NCBI GenBank assembly: GCA_021299635.1
Contig: JAJTFA010000001.1
Coordinates: 595,842-659,841, forward strand
Direction of reading: 5' to 3'
Origin: Sphingobacteriales bacterium
GTDB lineage: Bacteria > Bacteroidota > Bacteroidia > UKL13-3
Length of the DNA: 64,000 nt
Shown piece by piece: positions 53,059 through 62,226 of this stretch. The stretch's first letter is position 1; each line of letters starts with the position of its first letter. The notes below the pieces were generated by a model that was given only the letters and a program-made list of their open reading frames with translations, ran no database searches and was not told the origin of the DNA. The translations under genes and the position numbers were made by a program.

Positions 53059-54015
53059 TCACAGTGATACACTGTAAATTTGAGCTACACCAACCAACTT
53101 GCCTTTATCGGCAACAAGCAATGAAGTAATTTTGTAGCGGGTCATCAGGGCTTCTGCCTCTGCCATTTTCATGCTTTTGGTAATTGTTTTGGGCTTGGGA
53201 GTCATAATTTGCGATGCCTTGAGGGAGAATAATTTTTCAGCATGCTTATCCATGGCTCTTCTTAAGTCACCGTCTGTTATAATTCCTTTAATGATTCCCT
53301 TATCAGTTACCACGGCAATTCCCAGTCGGCCAGCACTCATGGTATTGATTACTGTTTTAACTGAATCCTGAAGTTTAACAACGGGTAGTTTCTCTTTAAA
53401 CATACAATCTTCAACGGTGGTAAGCAGTCTGCGTCCCAAACTGCCTCCCGGATGGAAACGGGCAAAATCCTCAGATTTGAAATTTCTGCCTTTCATTAAT
53501 GCTACGGCCATCGCATCGCCCATTGCAAGGGTTGCTGTAGTGCTTGAAGTTGGTGCCAGCTCAAGCGGGCATGCTTCTTTTTGCACAAATACATTCAGGT
53601 GGTAATCGCTGTTTTTGGCAAGGGTTGAATTTGGTTTGCCACTCATGCCAATTAATTTTATTCCGTTTGCTTTAATGAAAGGAATAATCTTAAGTAGTTC
53701 CTCCGTTTCACCGGAATAAGATATTGCAAGAACCACATCTTCTTTTTTGAGCATACCCAAATCGCCATGGAACGCTTCTACAGGATGCAGAAACATACTG
53801 GGAGTGCCAGTACTGGCTAGGGTAGCTGATATTTTTCGTCCGATTAATCCGGATTTGCCAACACCAGTTATTACCAAACGGCCTTTGCTTTTAAGTATAG
53901 CCTCCACACATTGCTCAAATTGCTCATCCAGCAGTTTTGAAAGATTGCTGATTGATTTTGCCTCTATTTGAAACACCTCTTTTGCGTAGATAATGTATTT
54001 GCCGGTTTTGCTCAT
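53059..54015 (-). CDS. kdsD: KpsF/GutQ-type arabinose-5-phosphate isomerase
   Basis: Interconverts ribulose-5-phosphate and arabinose-5-phosphate, the precursor of Kdo in lipopolysaccharide. A SIS sugar-isomerase domain (about 35-170, RLVITGVGKSGLIGRKISATL, AISYSGETEELL) is followed by two CBS domains (about 200-318). The length of 318 aa is normal. Its -7 box lies between its ATG and the end of the neighbouring minus-strand gene. The presence of kdsD implies Kdo-containing LPS. Confidence 0.94.
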   Translation of the reverse strand: MSKTGKYIIYAKEVFQIEAKSISNLSKLLDEQFEQCVEAILKSKGRLVITGVGKSGLIGRKISATLASTGTPSMFLHPVEAFHGDLGMLKKEDVVLAISYSGETEELLKIIPFIKANGIKLIGMSGKPNSTLAKNSDYHLNVFVQKEACPLELAPTSSTTATLAMGDAMAVALMKGRNFKSEDFARFHPGGSLGRRLLTTVEDCMFKEKLPVVKLQDSVKTVINTMSAGRLGIAVVTDKGIIKGIITDGDLRRAMDKHAEKLFSLKASQIMTPKPKTITKSMKMAEAEALMTRYKITSLLVADKGKLVGVAQIYSVSL

Positions 54016-54020
54016 AGAAA

Positions 54021-54049
54021 CAAAGATAAACTTTTACTGCTTTTTCAAA
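54021..54049 (-). promoter_or_regulatory. Promoter of kdsD
   Basis: On the minus strand TTTG (54049-54046) and TATCTTTG (54028-54021), 17 bases apart. The -33 part lies inside the 3' end of the upstream gene. The -7 box ends 5 bases before the ATG, so the leader would be nearly absent. Confidence 0.55.
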
Positions 54050-54969
54050 TGTGCAGGGCTATTCATTTCTTTTAGTAAATAGGTATCCTTGTTTTGCAGT
54101 TCATTTGTGTCTATTAATCTTTTAAACTGAGCCTCTTTAACCCAGCCTGATTCCTGATGGAAGATATAAGTGGCTTCATCTTCAATATTTATCCTGATGT
54201 CTTTTTGCACTGAGCCTTTTTCTTGTTTCTGCAGTTGATCGGTTAGTTCGGTAATGATGTTTAATGATTTTTTTCGGTCTATGGTAGTTTGAGATTTTAC
54301 CTCGGCAGTTTGAAGTGCAGGGTTAATGGAAACCAAAGTTTGCATGGTTTGCGCAAAGAAAGGGGTGCCTCCATATATATTCGGTAATTGCGATGAGTAA
54401 ATGTCCTTTCTCCCTGCGCTAAAAGTATACCCATACATTGCATGGAAAATTCGAATATCGGCAAGGGCAAGTGTTTCAATATTTTTTTGAGAACTGTAAA
54501 TGCCTTTTAAATAAGTCATGGTTTTCTCTGTTTCTTTATCCGGCCTATCATTCGTAATTTTATCGGCCGCTTTAAAAATCTGATCACGAATTTCCATCCA
54601 GTTAATCAACTGCAAAAATCGGCCTTTCCTATCTGTGGTATATCTGATAGGCACATCTTCGGTAATTTTGGCTAATTTATCGGCAAGCGGATTTTTGCCT
54701 GACTCCTGCGATTTGATATTGCGATATTTCCACTCTATTATATAATTACTGTCTTGAATGGCTGTTACCTTTAAAACAATATCGTAATAAGAAGTGAATT
54801 TGCTTATTTTCCCATCTTCGGTTTTCTCTCTGTTAAGTGTTAGGCGATAATGATGTGAATCTCCAATTTGCCAGCTTGCTTGTATCAAAATGCTGGTATC
54901 GGCATTTGATTTGGCATTTACAATTTCTTGGTGTAGAAAGATGATAAGAATGATGAACAGTTTTCGCAT
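54034..54969 (-). CDS. Exported protein of unknown function
   Basis: A 311-residue protein with a Sec signal peptide (MRKLFIILIIFLHQEIVNA). The mature part is beta-strand-rich, with SWQIGDSHHYRLTLNREKTEDGK near the start and TTIDRKKSLNIITELTDQL near the end. No catalytic motif, lipobox or transmembrane segment was seen after the signal. Family not recognised. It lies downstream of the PD40-OmpA gene on the same strand, 74 bases apart, and upstream of kdsD. Confidence 0.75.
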   Translation of the reverse strand: MRKLFIILIIFLHQEIVNAKSNADTSILIQASWQIGDSHHYRLTLNREKTEDGKISKFTSYYDIVLKVTAIQDSNYIIEWKYRNIKSQESGKNPLADKLAKITEDVPIRYTTDRKGRFLQLINWMEIRDQIFKAADKITNDRPDKETEKTMTYLKGIYSSQKNIETLALADIRIFHAMYGYTFSAGRKDIYSSQLPNIYGGTPFFAQTMQTLVSINPALQTAEVKSQTTIDRKKSLNIITELTDQLQKQEKGSVQKDIRINIEDEATYIFHQESGWVKEAQFKRLIDTNELQNKDTYLLKEMNSPAHLKKQ

Positions 54970-55043
54970 ATTTTATCAGGGTTGTATTATAAGTATAGTA
55001 AACGCAAAATGAGGAAATTTGGTTGCAAAGCAACTCCATCATG

Positions 55044-56945
55044 TTACTTGCCTAAAATTTTAAATTCTGTTCTACGATTTTGCTTCCTGCCGGCTTCGGT
55101 TTTGTTATCGGCAACTGGCAAGGTTTCGGCATAACCTTTAAAGCTAAGGCGTGCTGCCTGTATACCATTTAGAACAAGGTAATCATAAACAGCCTTGGCT
55201 CTTATCTCTGATAGGGTTGTGTTCTTTTCTTTTGCACCGGTGTTGTCCGTATGTCCACCAATTTCAATTTTCATTGATGGGTTATTATTTAAAAAACCAA
55301 TGAGCTTATTGAGTTCGCTTTTAGATTCAGGTTTTAGATCAAATTTATCAGTATCAAAGAAGATATTTTTTAGCACCACGCGTTCACCTTCAAGAATTTT
55401 TTTGAGAGGTATATCAAGTGTGATTGGTTCTGTAGAGGGTTGATTCTTGAGGGAAAAATTTTCAGAATGAAAAAGATAGCCATCACATGAAACATTGAGT
55501 GCATAGTTTTTATTACCGGGCAGGCAAAATAGAAATTGTCCGGTGAGTTTGTTTGATGCAGCTATAATAATTGGTTTTTCTGTTTCAAGGTCTATCAGTT
55601 CAAGCTGTGCCCTTATTTTTTGCAGGGTTCGTGCGTCATAAACAATACCTTTTACGTATCCTGTTTTTAGTGGTCTTATTTTTTCGTGCAATTCAAATGC
55701 CCAAATGTCAAGTCCGCCAAAACCTCCTGGTCTCTCAGTGGCAATATATGCATTGATTCCATCTGCAGCTACAGCAAGGCAGCGTTCATCTTTAAACGAG
55801 TTTACAGGATATCCGAGATTTTCAGCTTTGCTCCATTTGCCATTCAATTGTTTGCGGGTCATAAATAAATCATTACCACCCATACCCAAATGCCCATCAG
55901 ATGAGAAGTATAACGTCAGGTCATCTTTTGCAATAAATGGCGACTCCTCGCTGCCTGGTGTGTTCACTTCAGGTCCAAGATTTACGGGAGGCGACCATCT
56001 GCCCTTGCTGTAGTTGCTACACCATATATCCATCCCGCCAAATCCGCCCGGTCTGTTGCTACTGAAATATAATGTTTTACCATCAAAAGAAACACTTGGT
56101 TGCGACTCCCAAGCTCTTGTATTGATTGGGAATCCAAGGCTTTTAGGCTCTCGCCATTCATCCCCGTCAAGCAGGCTAAAATACAAATCGCAGCTGCCTT
56201 CGCCATAAGGCCTATTACAAGCAGTAAAAAATACATATTGCCCATCGGCAGATAGTGAGACAGTGCCCTCGTTATCTTCCGTATTAATTGGAGGGCCCAT
56301 GTTAAACGATTTTGTCCAGTTATTATCTGAGCCTTTTTTACTTACGTAAAAATTTTCTGTCACGTTTGGTTCGAGTCTGGTATAGATTAAGGTTTGCTCA
56401 TCTGCAGTAGAACCTGGGAAATACTCATCCATTGGCGAATTAATTGCTGCACCTGCATTTTTGGAGTTAAACGGAACAGGATTTTTAACTGCTTCGCTGC
56501 CAAATTTAGCTCTGGTTTCTATATTTGATACCTTATAAGAATCAATTTGATTCCCGTTTTTTTCTTTGTAAAGTCCTATATACAAGCTGGCAGAATCATA
56601 CTCACCAAAAGATAATGCCGTGTAAGCCATTTTATAATAAGGGATTTGAAAATCCGGATTAATGCCAATGGCTTTTCTGTAGATATTCAAAGCATCTTCC
56701 AATTGGTCATTTTGCTCACGCAAATCGGCAAGCAGCATTAAGGCATCTATGAAACGAGGATCTTCTTCCAGTATTTTATTTAGTATTTGAAGAGCAGGCT
56801 TATAATCCATACGTGTAAAGGCCTGTAAGGCTTCACCAAACATTCTTTCAGCTTTTTTATTGGTAGTGCCAGTAAAGGGGCGTTCGTTTTGTGCTTGCAA
56901 TAAAAAACTACAAATCATTAATAAGCTGAGAAAAATCTTTTTCAT
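55044..56945 (-). CDS. TPR / PD40 beta-propeller / OmpA envelope protein
   Basis: A 633-residue outer-membrane or periplasmic protein. Signal peptide about 1-18; TPR repeats about 28-125 (AERMFGEALQAFTRMDYKPAL); WD40-like PD40 propeller about 165-425 with repeated LSADGQYVFFTACNRP, DGKTLYFSSNRPGGFGGMDIW and DLTLYFSSDGHLGMGGNDLF motifs; a carboxypeptidase-regulatory-like beta domain about 430-510; and a C-terminal OmpA peptidoglycan-binding domain (IEIGGHTDNTGAKEKNTTLSEIRA). This architecture is shared with T9SS/gliding-related SprE/PorE-type proteins, but that assignment is an inference. A shorter relative is at 62227. Confidence 0.9.
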   Translation of the reverse strand: MKKIFLSLLMICSFLLQAQNERPFTGTTNKKAERMFGEALQAFTRMDYKPALQILNKILEEDPRFIDALMLLADLREQNDQLEDALNIYRKAIGINPDFQIPYYKMAYTALSFGEYDSASLYIGLYKEKNGNQIDSYKVSNIETRAKFGSEAVKNPVPFNSKNAGAAINSPMDEYFPGSTADEQTLIYTRLEPNVTENFYVSKKGSDNNWTKSFNMGPPINTEDNEGTVSLSADGQYVFFTACNRPYGEGSCDLYFSLLDGDEWREPKSLGFPINTRAWESQPSVSFDGKTLYFSSNRPGGFGGMDIWCSNYSKGRWSPPVNLGPEVNTPGSEESPFIAKDDLTLYFSSDGHLGMGGNDLFMTRKQLNGKWSKAENLGYPVNSFKDERCLAVAADGINAYIATERPGGFGGLDIWAFELHEKIRPLKTGYVKGIVYDARTLQKIRAQLELIDLETEKPIIIAASNKLTGQFLFCLPGNKNYALNVSCDGYLFHSENFSLKNQPSTEPITLDIPLKKILEGERVVLKNIFFDTDKFDLKPESKSELNKLIGFLNNNPSMKIEIGGHTDNTGAKEKNTTLSEIRAKAVYDYLVLNGIQAARLSFKGYAETLPVADNKTEAGRKQNRRTEFKILGK

Positions 56946-57211
56946 GAGTTTAATTCAAACGCAATATAAATTATTTTGTTGTTAACTATACGGCTGCCAG
57001 ACGGGCAAGAATAAATGCTAAACACCTCTTGTTAATTGAATTATCGATACTTTTAGGGGTTATGATTGCCTTAGGCAAAGCGCTTTGTTTGTTTCCCCAA
57101 ACTGTGCATAACTTGTGTTTAAATGCAAGGCTTGCCCTTCTATTTTTGATGCATCAAAGGTGTGTTGGCACAGAACCATGCCTTTGCAACACGTTTTAAA
57201 ATCTTGAAACA

Positions 57212-58333
57212 ATGAAATTTATAGTTAACAGTACTACTTTGCTTAGACACCTTTCGTTAATTGACGGAGTGGTGGTATCAAAACCTATTATTCCTATTTT
57301 AAACAACTTTTTATTTGATATAAAAAATGGTGAATTGAAGATTTCTTCAACCGATTTGGAAACCACCATGACCACCGGAATTAAAGTGGATGCAAAAGAA
57401 GATGTATCCATTGCTATTCCGTCTAAAACTACGCTTGATTTATTAAAAACTCTGGCTGATCAGCCATTGGCATTTTCAATCAATACAGAAAAGGGAGCCG
57501 TTGAAATTAAATATGATTCAGGCCGTTTTAAATTAACTGCTCAAAAAGGTGATGAATTTCCTAAGAATCCGGTAGTTGAGGATGGTAAGAAATTTACCGT
57601 TCCTTCCAAAGTATTGCAAAAAGCCATTACCAAAACCGTTTTTGCTACGAGCAATGATGAGTTGCGTTTAAATTTAACCGGTGTATTGGTTCAATTGAGT
57701 TCAAGCGATCTCACGTTTGTTGCAACGGATGCAAATCGCCTGGTTAGGTATAATAGGGTAGATGTAAAGCCAGGAGTTGAAGATTCTTTTATTCTTCCTA
57801 AAAAGGCACTTAATCTGCTAAAATCAGCACTACCAAATGATGACACCGAAGTTACCATTGAGTTTAACCGCTCCAATGCTCATTTCTCAACAACTGATTT
57901 AAGCTTAATTTGTAGGCTGATTGATGAAAAATATCCTGACTACAAAGCTGTAATACCTACTGAAAATCCGAATTTACTAACCATGGATCGCAATGAATTC
58001 CTTACTTCTGTAAAACGTGTTTCCATTACATCTAATAAAACCACACATCAGATTCGTTTAAAAATTGCCGGAAGCGAATTAACCATTTCTGCAGAAGATA
58101 TAGATTTTGAAAATGAGGCACAGGAAAAATTGAAATGCACATACGCAGGTGAGGATTTAGAAATAGGCTTTAATTCTAAATACTTATCAGAAATGCTGAA
58201 TTCATTGGATTCACCTGAAGTGCGCTTGGAAATGTCTCAACCGAACAGGGCAGGTGTGTTAAGGCCATCTGCAGCTGACGAAGGAGAAGATATCCTGATG
58301 CTCGTTATGCCTATGATGCTTAATAGTTATTAA
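57212..58333 (+). CDS. dnaN: DNA polymerase III sliding clamp (beta subunit)
   Basis: Ring-shaped processivity clamp. Three clamp domains of about 120 residues each, starting MKFIVNSTTLLRHLSLIDGVV, with ATDANRLVRY in the centre and the conserved end LMLVMPMMLNSY (VMPM.L-type C-terminus). The length of 373 aa is normal. No dnaA, recF or gyrB is adjacent, so this is not recognisable as an origin-type cluster. Intergenic 56946-57211 holds no recognised feature. Confidence 0.97.
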   Translation: MKFIVNSTTLLRHLSLIDGVVVSKPIIPILNNFLFDIKNGELKISSTDLETTMTTGIKVDAKEDVSIAIPSKTTLDLLKTLADQPLAFSINTEKGAVEIKYDSGRFKLTAQKGDEFPKNPVVEDGKKFTVPSKVLQKAITKTVFATSNDELRLNLTGVLVQLSSSDLTFVATDANRLVRYNRVDVKPGVEDSFILPKKALNLLKSALPNDDTEVTIEFNRSNAHFSTTDLSLICRLIDEKYPDYKAVIPTENPNLLTMDRNEFLTSVKRVSITSNKTTHQIRLKIAGSELTISAEDIDFENEAQEKLKCTYAGEDLEIGFNSKYLSEMLNSLDSPEVRLEMSQPNRAGVLRPSAADEGEDILMLVMPMMLNSY

Positions 58334-58352
58334 AAACATAGTGAACAATAAT

Positions 58353-58382
58353 AAAGCTGCTTCTCCTGGGGCAGCTTTTTTT
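58353..58382 (+). terminator. Terminator of dnaN
   Basis: Stem AAAGCTGC / GCAGCTTT followed by T7, just after the dnaN stop. Confidence 0.85.
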
Positions 58383-58417
58383 GTGCGGTATACAGCGGTA
58401 GTTAACCAGGTGCAATA

Positions 58418-58451
58418 AAAAGAGGCTACCCTGATTCAGGATAGCCTCTTT
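58418..58451 (-). terminator. Terminator of the M16 peptidase gene
   Basis: Stem AAAGAGGCTA / TAGCCTCTTT with an inner CCTGA / TCAGG pairing; on the minus strand it is followed by a T-rich stretch, directly after the M16 stop. Confidence 0.8.
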
Positions 58452-58472
58452 CAGAAAAAAGATATCAGCTCC

Positions 58473-61370
58473 TTATTCTTCCGGTTTTAATTCAACTACC
58501 TTATAGCTTCCTAATGGTGATTTGTAGCCAGGCTGACCTCCAAAGTCAAGCTTATCCAGGTTTGACTTTATTTTGTCTTTATCACCAATAACCACAATTA
58601 CCATTTTTTCAATGGCAAGCATTTCTTTGGCCAAAGCATCTATTTCCTGCTTGGTAATTTCCTGCAAGGTTTTGTTTTGCTGTTCGATATAGTCTGTTGG
58701 AAGGTTGTAGTAAGCTATCTGGTTTAAGAATCCGGCTTTATCAAAAATAGTTTCATAGCGCAAAGCGTCACTTTGAGTTAACGATTTTTTTGCATAAGCC
58801 AACTCTTCTTCAGTTATGCCCTTTGCACGATAATTTACCATTTCGTTCATAATTTCTTTGATGGCGGTATCAGTAGCAGATCCCCTTACCCCAACGCCAA
58901 CAGTAAAGGTACCCGGGTTGTATGTTCCCTGAAAACTGGAGCGGATGCCATAGGTAATACCTTTTTCTTCTCTTAAATTTAGATTTAAACGACTGTTAAA
59001 GTTACCACCTAAAGGATAATTCATCACATTTGATTTGAAGAATTTACCATTATAATCGTACGGAAGTGCAAGGTAGCCTACACGAATTTCAGTTTGGGTA
59101 GCTTTATACTTATCTATTAAATAAATCTGCTGTTTGGTTTGAACTTCAGCAACGGGAGGTTTAGGCAGAATCACCTCTTTTTTGCCCCAATTTTTAAGGA
59201 ACTGTAATTTAGGCATAATTTCAGATTCAGCAACATCTCCAACAATTACCAACGAGGCAACAGAAGGAGAGTAGTATTTATCGTAGTATGACTGTACATC
59301 TTTAATAGACATGCCTTTGATGGTTTTAATGCTTCCTGTTGCAGGCTCAGCAAAAATTGATTTGCCATAAAGCAATCTGCTGTATGCCTTACCTGCCATA
59401 TCTCCGGCCTGACGGCTGTTGGCTTTGATTTGTTCTGCCAATTGGCGTTGTTTTAATTTAAAATCTTCAGCAGTGTATTTTGGTCTTAGCAAGGCTTCTT
59501 CAAACAACTGTAGGGTTTTATCCAGATTTTTCTTTTGGCTAGTAATCATTACGCTGGTATTTTCTTTACCTGCATTGAAGCTGATGCTGCTACCCAATTT
59601 ATCCAGTTCAGAATTAAACTGTTCTGATGTGTAATTTTGAGTGCTTTCACCCATCATAAATGCGGTTAGCAATGCAAGGCCTGATTTTGCAGGATCATTT
59701 ACAACTACATTTCCACCTTTCATGGTAAGCATAATGGTAACCAAGGGCAGCTCGCTGTTTTGTGTTCCCAACACATTCATGCCATTATCAAATTTAGCTG
59801 AGTAAATTTTGGGCACCACAGGGGTTACAGAGCCTTTAATTTCAGGTTTTTTGCTACGGTCAAAGTTGTCTTTTGGCTTTGTGTAGCTAAGACCTTTGTA
59901 TTCAAGTTCAGATGAGGCAACACCTGATGAGTTAGCCAGATTGGTTTCTTCCTTCGTAGATGCGGCATTTGCATCTTTAGGGAATACATTCACGATAGCG
60001 GCATATTTACCTTTGATATACGTGCGGAAAACGCGCATTACATCTTCTTTGCTTACTTTATTATAACGATTTATTTCATCCTGAACATTCATGCTCTTGT
60101 TAGGAAGCAGGTAGTTCCACATGCTTAGCTGTGCTGCTTTGCCTCCAATACTTTGGAGACTTTGAACGGCCTGTGTTTCAAATTTTGCTTTAGCACGTGC
60201 CAATTCTTCATCTGTTATGCCGGTTCGGTCAAATTCATCCAATACAGATTTAAGTAAGTCTTCCGGGTTTGCAGGTTCTTCCTGCATCATGGCAGGATAT
60301 GCCAATATTTGAAAAGTAAATTCTCCGGCTAGCTCAAAACAAGGATTAAAGCATTCTGCACCAAATGCTTTTTCGGTTTTAACCAATTTCTGATACAACC
60401 ATGAGTTGTTTCCATCGCCTAATATAGATGCGAGGATATCCAGCGGAGCCTCATCCGGATGATAATTGGCAACACCGGGATATACGAAATAGGTTAACGG
60501 CAGAAATATATTGTCGCCATAGTTTGCATATACATTATCAGGCAGGCGCACTGGGGTTTTAGGCAAATTTTTCACTTCAGGGCCGCGAGGGATAGGACCG
60601 AAATATTTCATGGCGAGGTTTACCACATCTTTAGGGTCAACATCTCCTGCAACAACCAGACTGGCATTATTTGGACCATACCAGCGCATAAAGAAGTTTT
60701 TCAGATCTTCTACATTTACACGGTCAAGATCTTCTACATAACCAATGGTTGGCCAGTTATATGGATGCTTGGCCGGATATAAAATTTGGTCTTTTACTTC
60801 GTCTGTGCGCCCGTAAGGGACATTAGTTACGCGTTGATCTTTTTCATTTTTAACGGTGGCACGCTGTACCTCAAACTTTTTCTGTGTTACTGCATCCAGC
60901 AAGTAACCCATGCGATCAGCCTCCAGCCAAATTGCGGTCTCCAGATAGTTTTTAGGAAGTGTTTCGAAATAGTTAGTGCGGTCGCGGTTGGTTGTACCAT
61001 TCATATCACCACCTGCACCTTCCACAATTTTAAAATGCTCTTCATCTGCTACGTGATCTGAACCCTGGAACATCATATGTTCAAAAAAGTGAGCAAAACC
61101 TGATTTCCCCGGAGTTTCTCTGGCAGAACCTACGTGGTATGTTACATCAACGTGAACAATCGGGTCAGAATGATCTTCGTGTACAATTACAACCAGGCCA
61201 TTTGGTAGGCGCCATTTTTCATAGGCTATAGCCAGTTCGCCAGGTTTGGCAATAACCTTTTCAATTAGTTGTGGTTGGTTTGGAGCGGTTTGGGTCGGCA
61301 CAGGCGTTTGCGCATGCATTGTCACTCCAAGAAACATTGCCACAATTCCTTTTAAAAACTTACGTTTCAT
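58473..61370 (-). CDS. Two-module M16 zinc peptidase (pitrilysin/PqqL-like)
   Basis: Exported zinc peptidase of 965 aa with a signal peptide (about 1-20, MFLGVTMHAQ). The N-terminal M16 module is active-type: inverted zinc motif His94-xx-Glu97-His98 (GFAHFFEHMMFQGSD), with a downstream Glu in RATVKNEKDQR. The C-terminal M16 module (about 540-940) lacks the HxxEH motif and would be the inactive partner that closes the chamber. A periplasmic role in degrading small peptides is the usual one. It is a single transcription unit with its own terminator. Confidence 0.93.
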   Translation of the reverse strand: MKRKFLKGIVAMFLGVTMHAQTPVPTQTAPNQPQLIEKVIAKPGELAIAYEKWRLPNGLVVIVHEDHSDPIVHVDVTYHVGSARETPGKSGFAHFFEHMMFQGSDHVADEEHFKIVEGAGGDMNGTTNRDRTNYFETLPKNYLETAIWLEADRMGYLLDAVTQKKFEVQRATVKNEKDQRVTNVPYGRTDEVKDQILYPAKHPYNWPTIGYVEDLDRVNVEDLKNFFMRWYGPNNASLVVAGDVDPKDVVNLAMKYFGPIPRGPEVKNLPKTPVRLPDNVYANYGDNIFLPLTYFVYPGVANYHPDEAPLDILASILGDGNNSWLYQKLVKTEKAFGAECFNPCFELAGEFTFQILAYPAMMQEEPANPEDLLKSVLDEFDRTGITDEELARAKAKFETQAVQSLQSIGGKAAQLSMWNYLLPNKSMNVQDEINRYNKVSKEDVMRVFRTYIKGKYAAIVNVFPKDANAASTKEETNLANSSGVASSELEYKGLSYTKPKDNFDRSKKPEIKGSVTPVVPKIYSAKFDNGMNVLGTQNSELPLVTIMLTMKGGNVVVNDPAKSGLALLTAFMMGESTQNYTSEQFNSELDKLGSSISFNAGKENTSVMITSQKKNLDKTLQLFEEALLRPKYTAEDFKLKQRQLAEQIKANSRQAGDMAGKAYSRLLYGKSIFAEPATGSIKTIKGMSIKDVQSYYDKYYSPSVASLVIVGDVAESEIMPKLQFLKNWGKKEVILPKPPVAEVQTKQQIYLIDKYKATQTEIRVGYLALPYDYNGKFFKSNVMNYPLGGNFNSRLNLNLREEKGITYGIRSSFQGTYNPGTFTVGVGVRGSATDTAIKEIMNEMVNYRAKGITEEELAYAKKSLTQSDALRYETIFDKAGFLNQIAYYNLPTDYIEQQNKTLQEITKQEIDALAKEMLAIEKMVIVVIGDKDKIKSNLDKLDFGGQPGYKSPLGSYKVVELKPEE

Positions 61371-61590
61371 ATGTATTTATTTAATGGTATTTGATAGGAT
61401 TCACAGTGGAAAGGAGTGCAATTTCAGATTTTTGGACTATATACACCAACTTTTTTTTCAAATGGTAAGCCCAAATGATAAAAGGTTTATTATGTATTAT
61501 GAAAGTTATATACAATTGGGCAAAAATGTTTAATTGTTTTTCATACTTCTCTCCATTACATTCGCAACCAAGCTAAGATATCTGAATGTT

Positions 61591-62136
61591 ATGAATAAAA
61601 GAATTACAACAATTATTTTCATTGTTTTTGCGGCAGCATTAACCCGTTTATTCCCGCACGCGCCAAATTTTACTCCTATCGGAGCCATGGCACTATTTGC
61701 AGGTGCCTTTTTAAGCAATAGATGGCTTGCTTTTGGTATTCCTATGCTTGCCATGCTTCTTAGCGATGCCCTAATGGGTTTTAACGGATGGTATTTTGCT
61801 GAGCAAACCATCATGGTTTATTTGACTTATTTGCTAATCACTTGGTGGGGAACTACAATGAATCAAAATAAAAGCATTTTGCGTGTAACAGGTTATTCTG
61901 TTGCCTCATCTGTATTGTTTTTTGTTGTAACCAATTTCTTTGTTTGGGTTGGCGGTTTTATACATAAACCTGAACTCTATACACTCAATGCAAGCGGTTT
62001 GGCTCAATGCTATGTTTCTGCCATTCCGTTTTTTGACAAAACCTTGTTAGCTGATTTGTTCTACAATGCAGTATTGTTTGGAGGTTTCTATTTGCTTCAA
62101 ATCAATATACCTCAGCTAAAAGAGCAAACAGCTTAA
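61591..62136 (+). CDS. DUF6580-type integral membrane protein
   Basis: A 181-residue inner-membrane protein with about five helices, resembling substrate-binding S components of ECF transporters: TRLFPHAPNFTPIGAMALFAGAF (helices 1-2), PMLAMLLSDALMG and VASSVLFFVVTNFFVWVGG. The substrate is unknown, and no ECF ATPase genes are nearby. The start is taken at ATG 61591 (MNKRITTIIF). The 220 bases upstream, to the M16 start, hold no recognised feature. Confidence 0.82.
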   Translation: MNKRITTIIFIVFAAALTRLFPHAPNFTPIGAMALFAGAFLSNRWLAFGIPMLAMLLSDALMGFNGWYFAEQTIMVYLTYLLITWWGTTMNQNKSILRVTGYSVASSVLFFVVTNFFVWVGGFIHKPELYTLNASGLAQCYVSAIPFFDKTLLADLFYNAVLFGGFYLLQINIPQLKEQTA

Positions 62137-62156
62137 TAACTATAAAATCTTTTTTG

Positions 62157-62184
62157 AAGCCACCTTATGCAGGTGGCTTTTTTT
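62157..62184 (+). terminator. Terminator after the DUF6580 gene
   Basis: Stem AAGCCACC / GGTGGCTT with a 7-base loop and T7. It overlaps the upstream open part of the next frame (from 62167), showing that the next gene starts later. Confidence 0.85.
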
Positions 62185-62226
62185 ATGTTTAAATTTATTA
62201 TTTACCTTGTCTTTTTAAAAGCTGCA

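Noticed and set aside
57000-57211. Possible replication origin next to dnaN
   Set aside because: No DnaA-box cluster or dnaA, recF or gyrB neighbours were seen; dnaN is often unlinked from the origin in this phylum.
62167-62226. Longer N-terminus for the PD40-OmpA protein
   Set aside because: The codon at 62167 is inside a terminator, and the start at 62227 gives a clean signal peptide.
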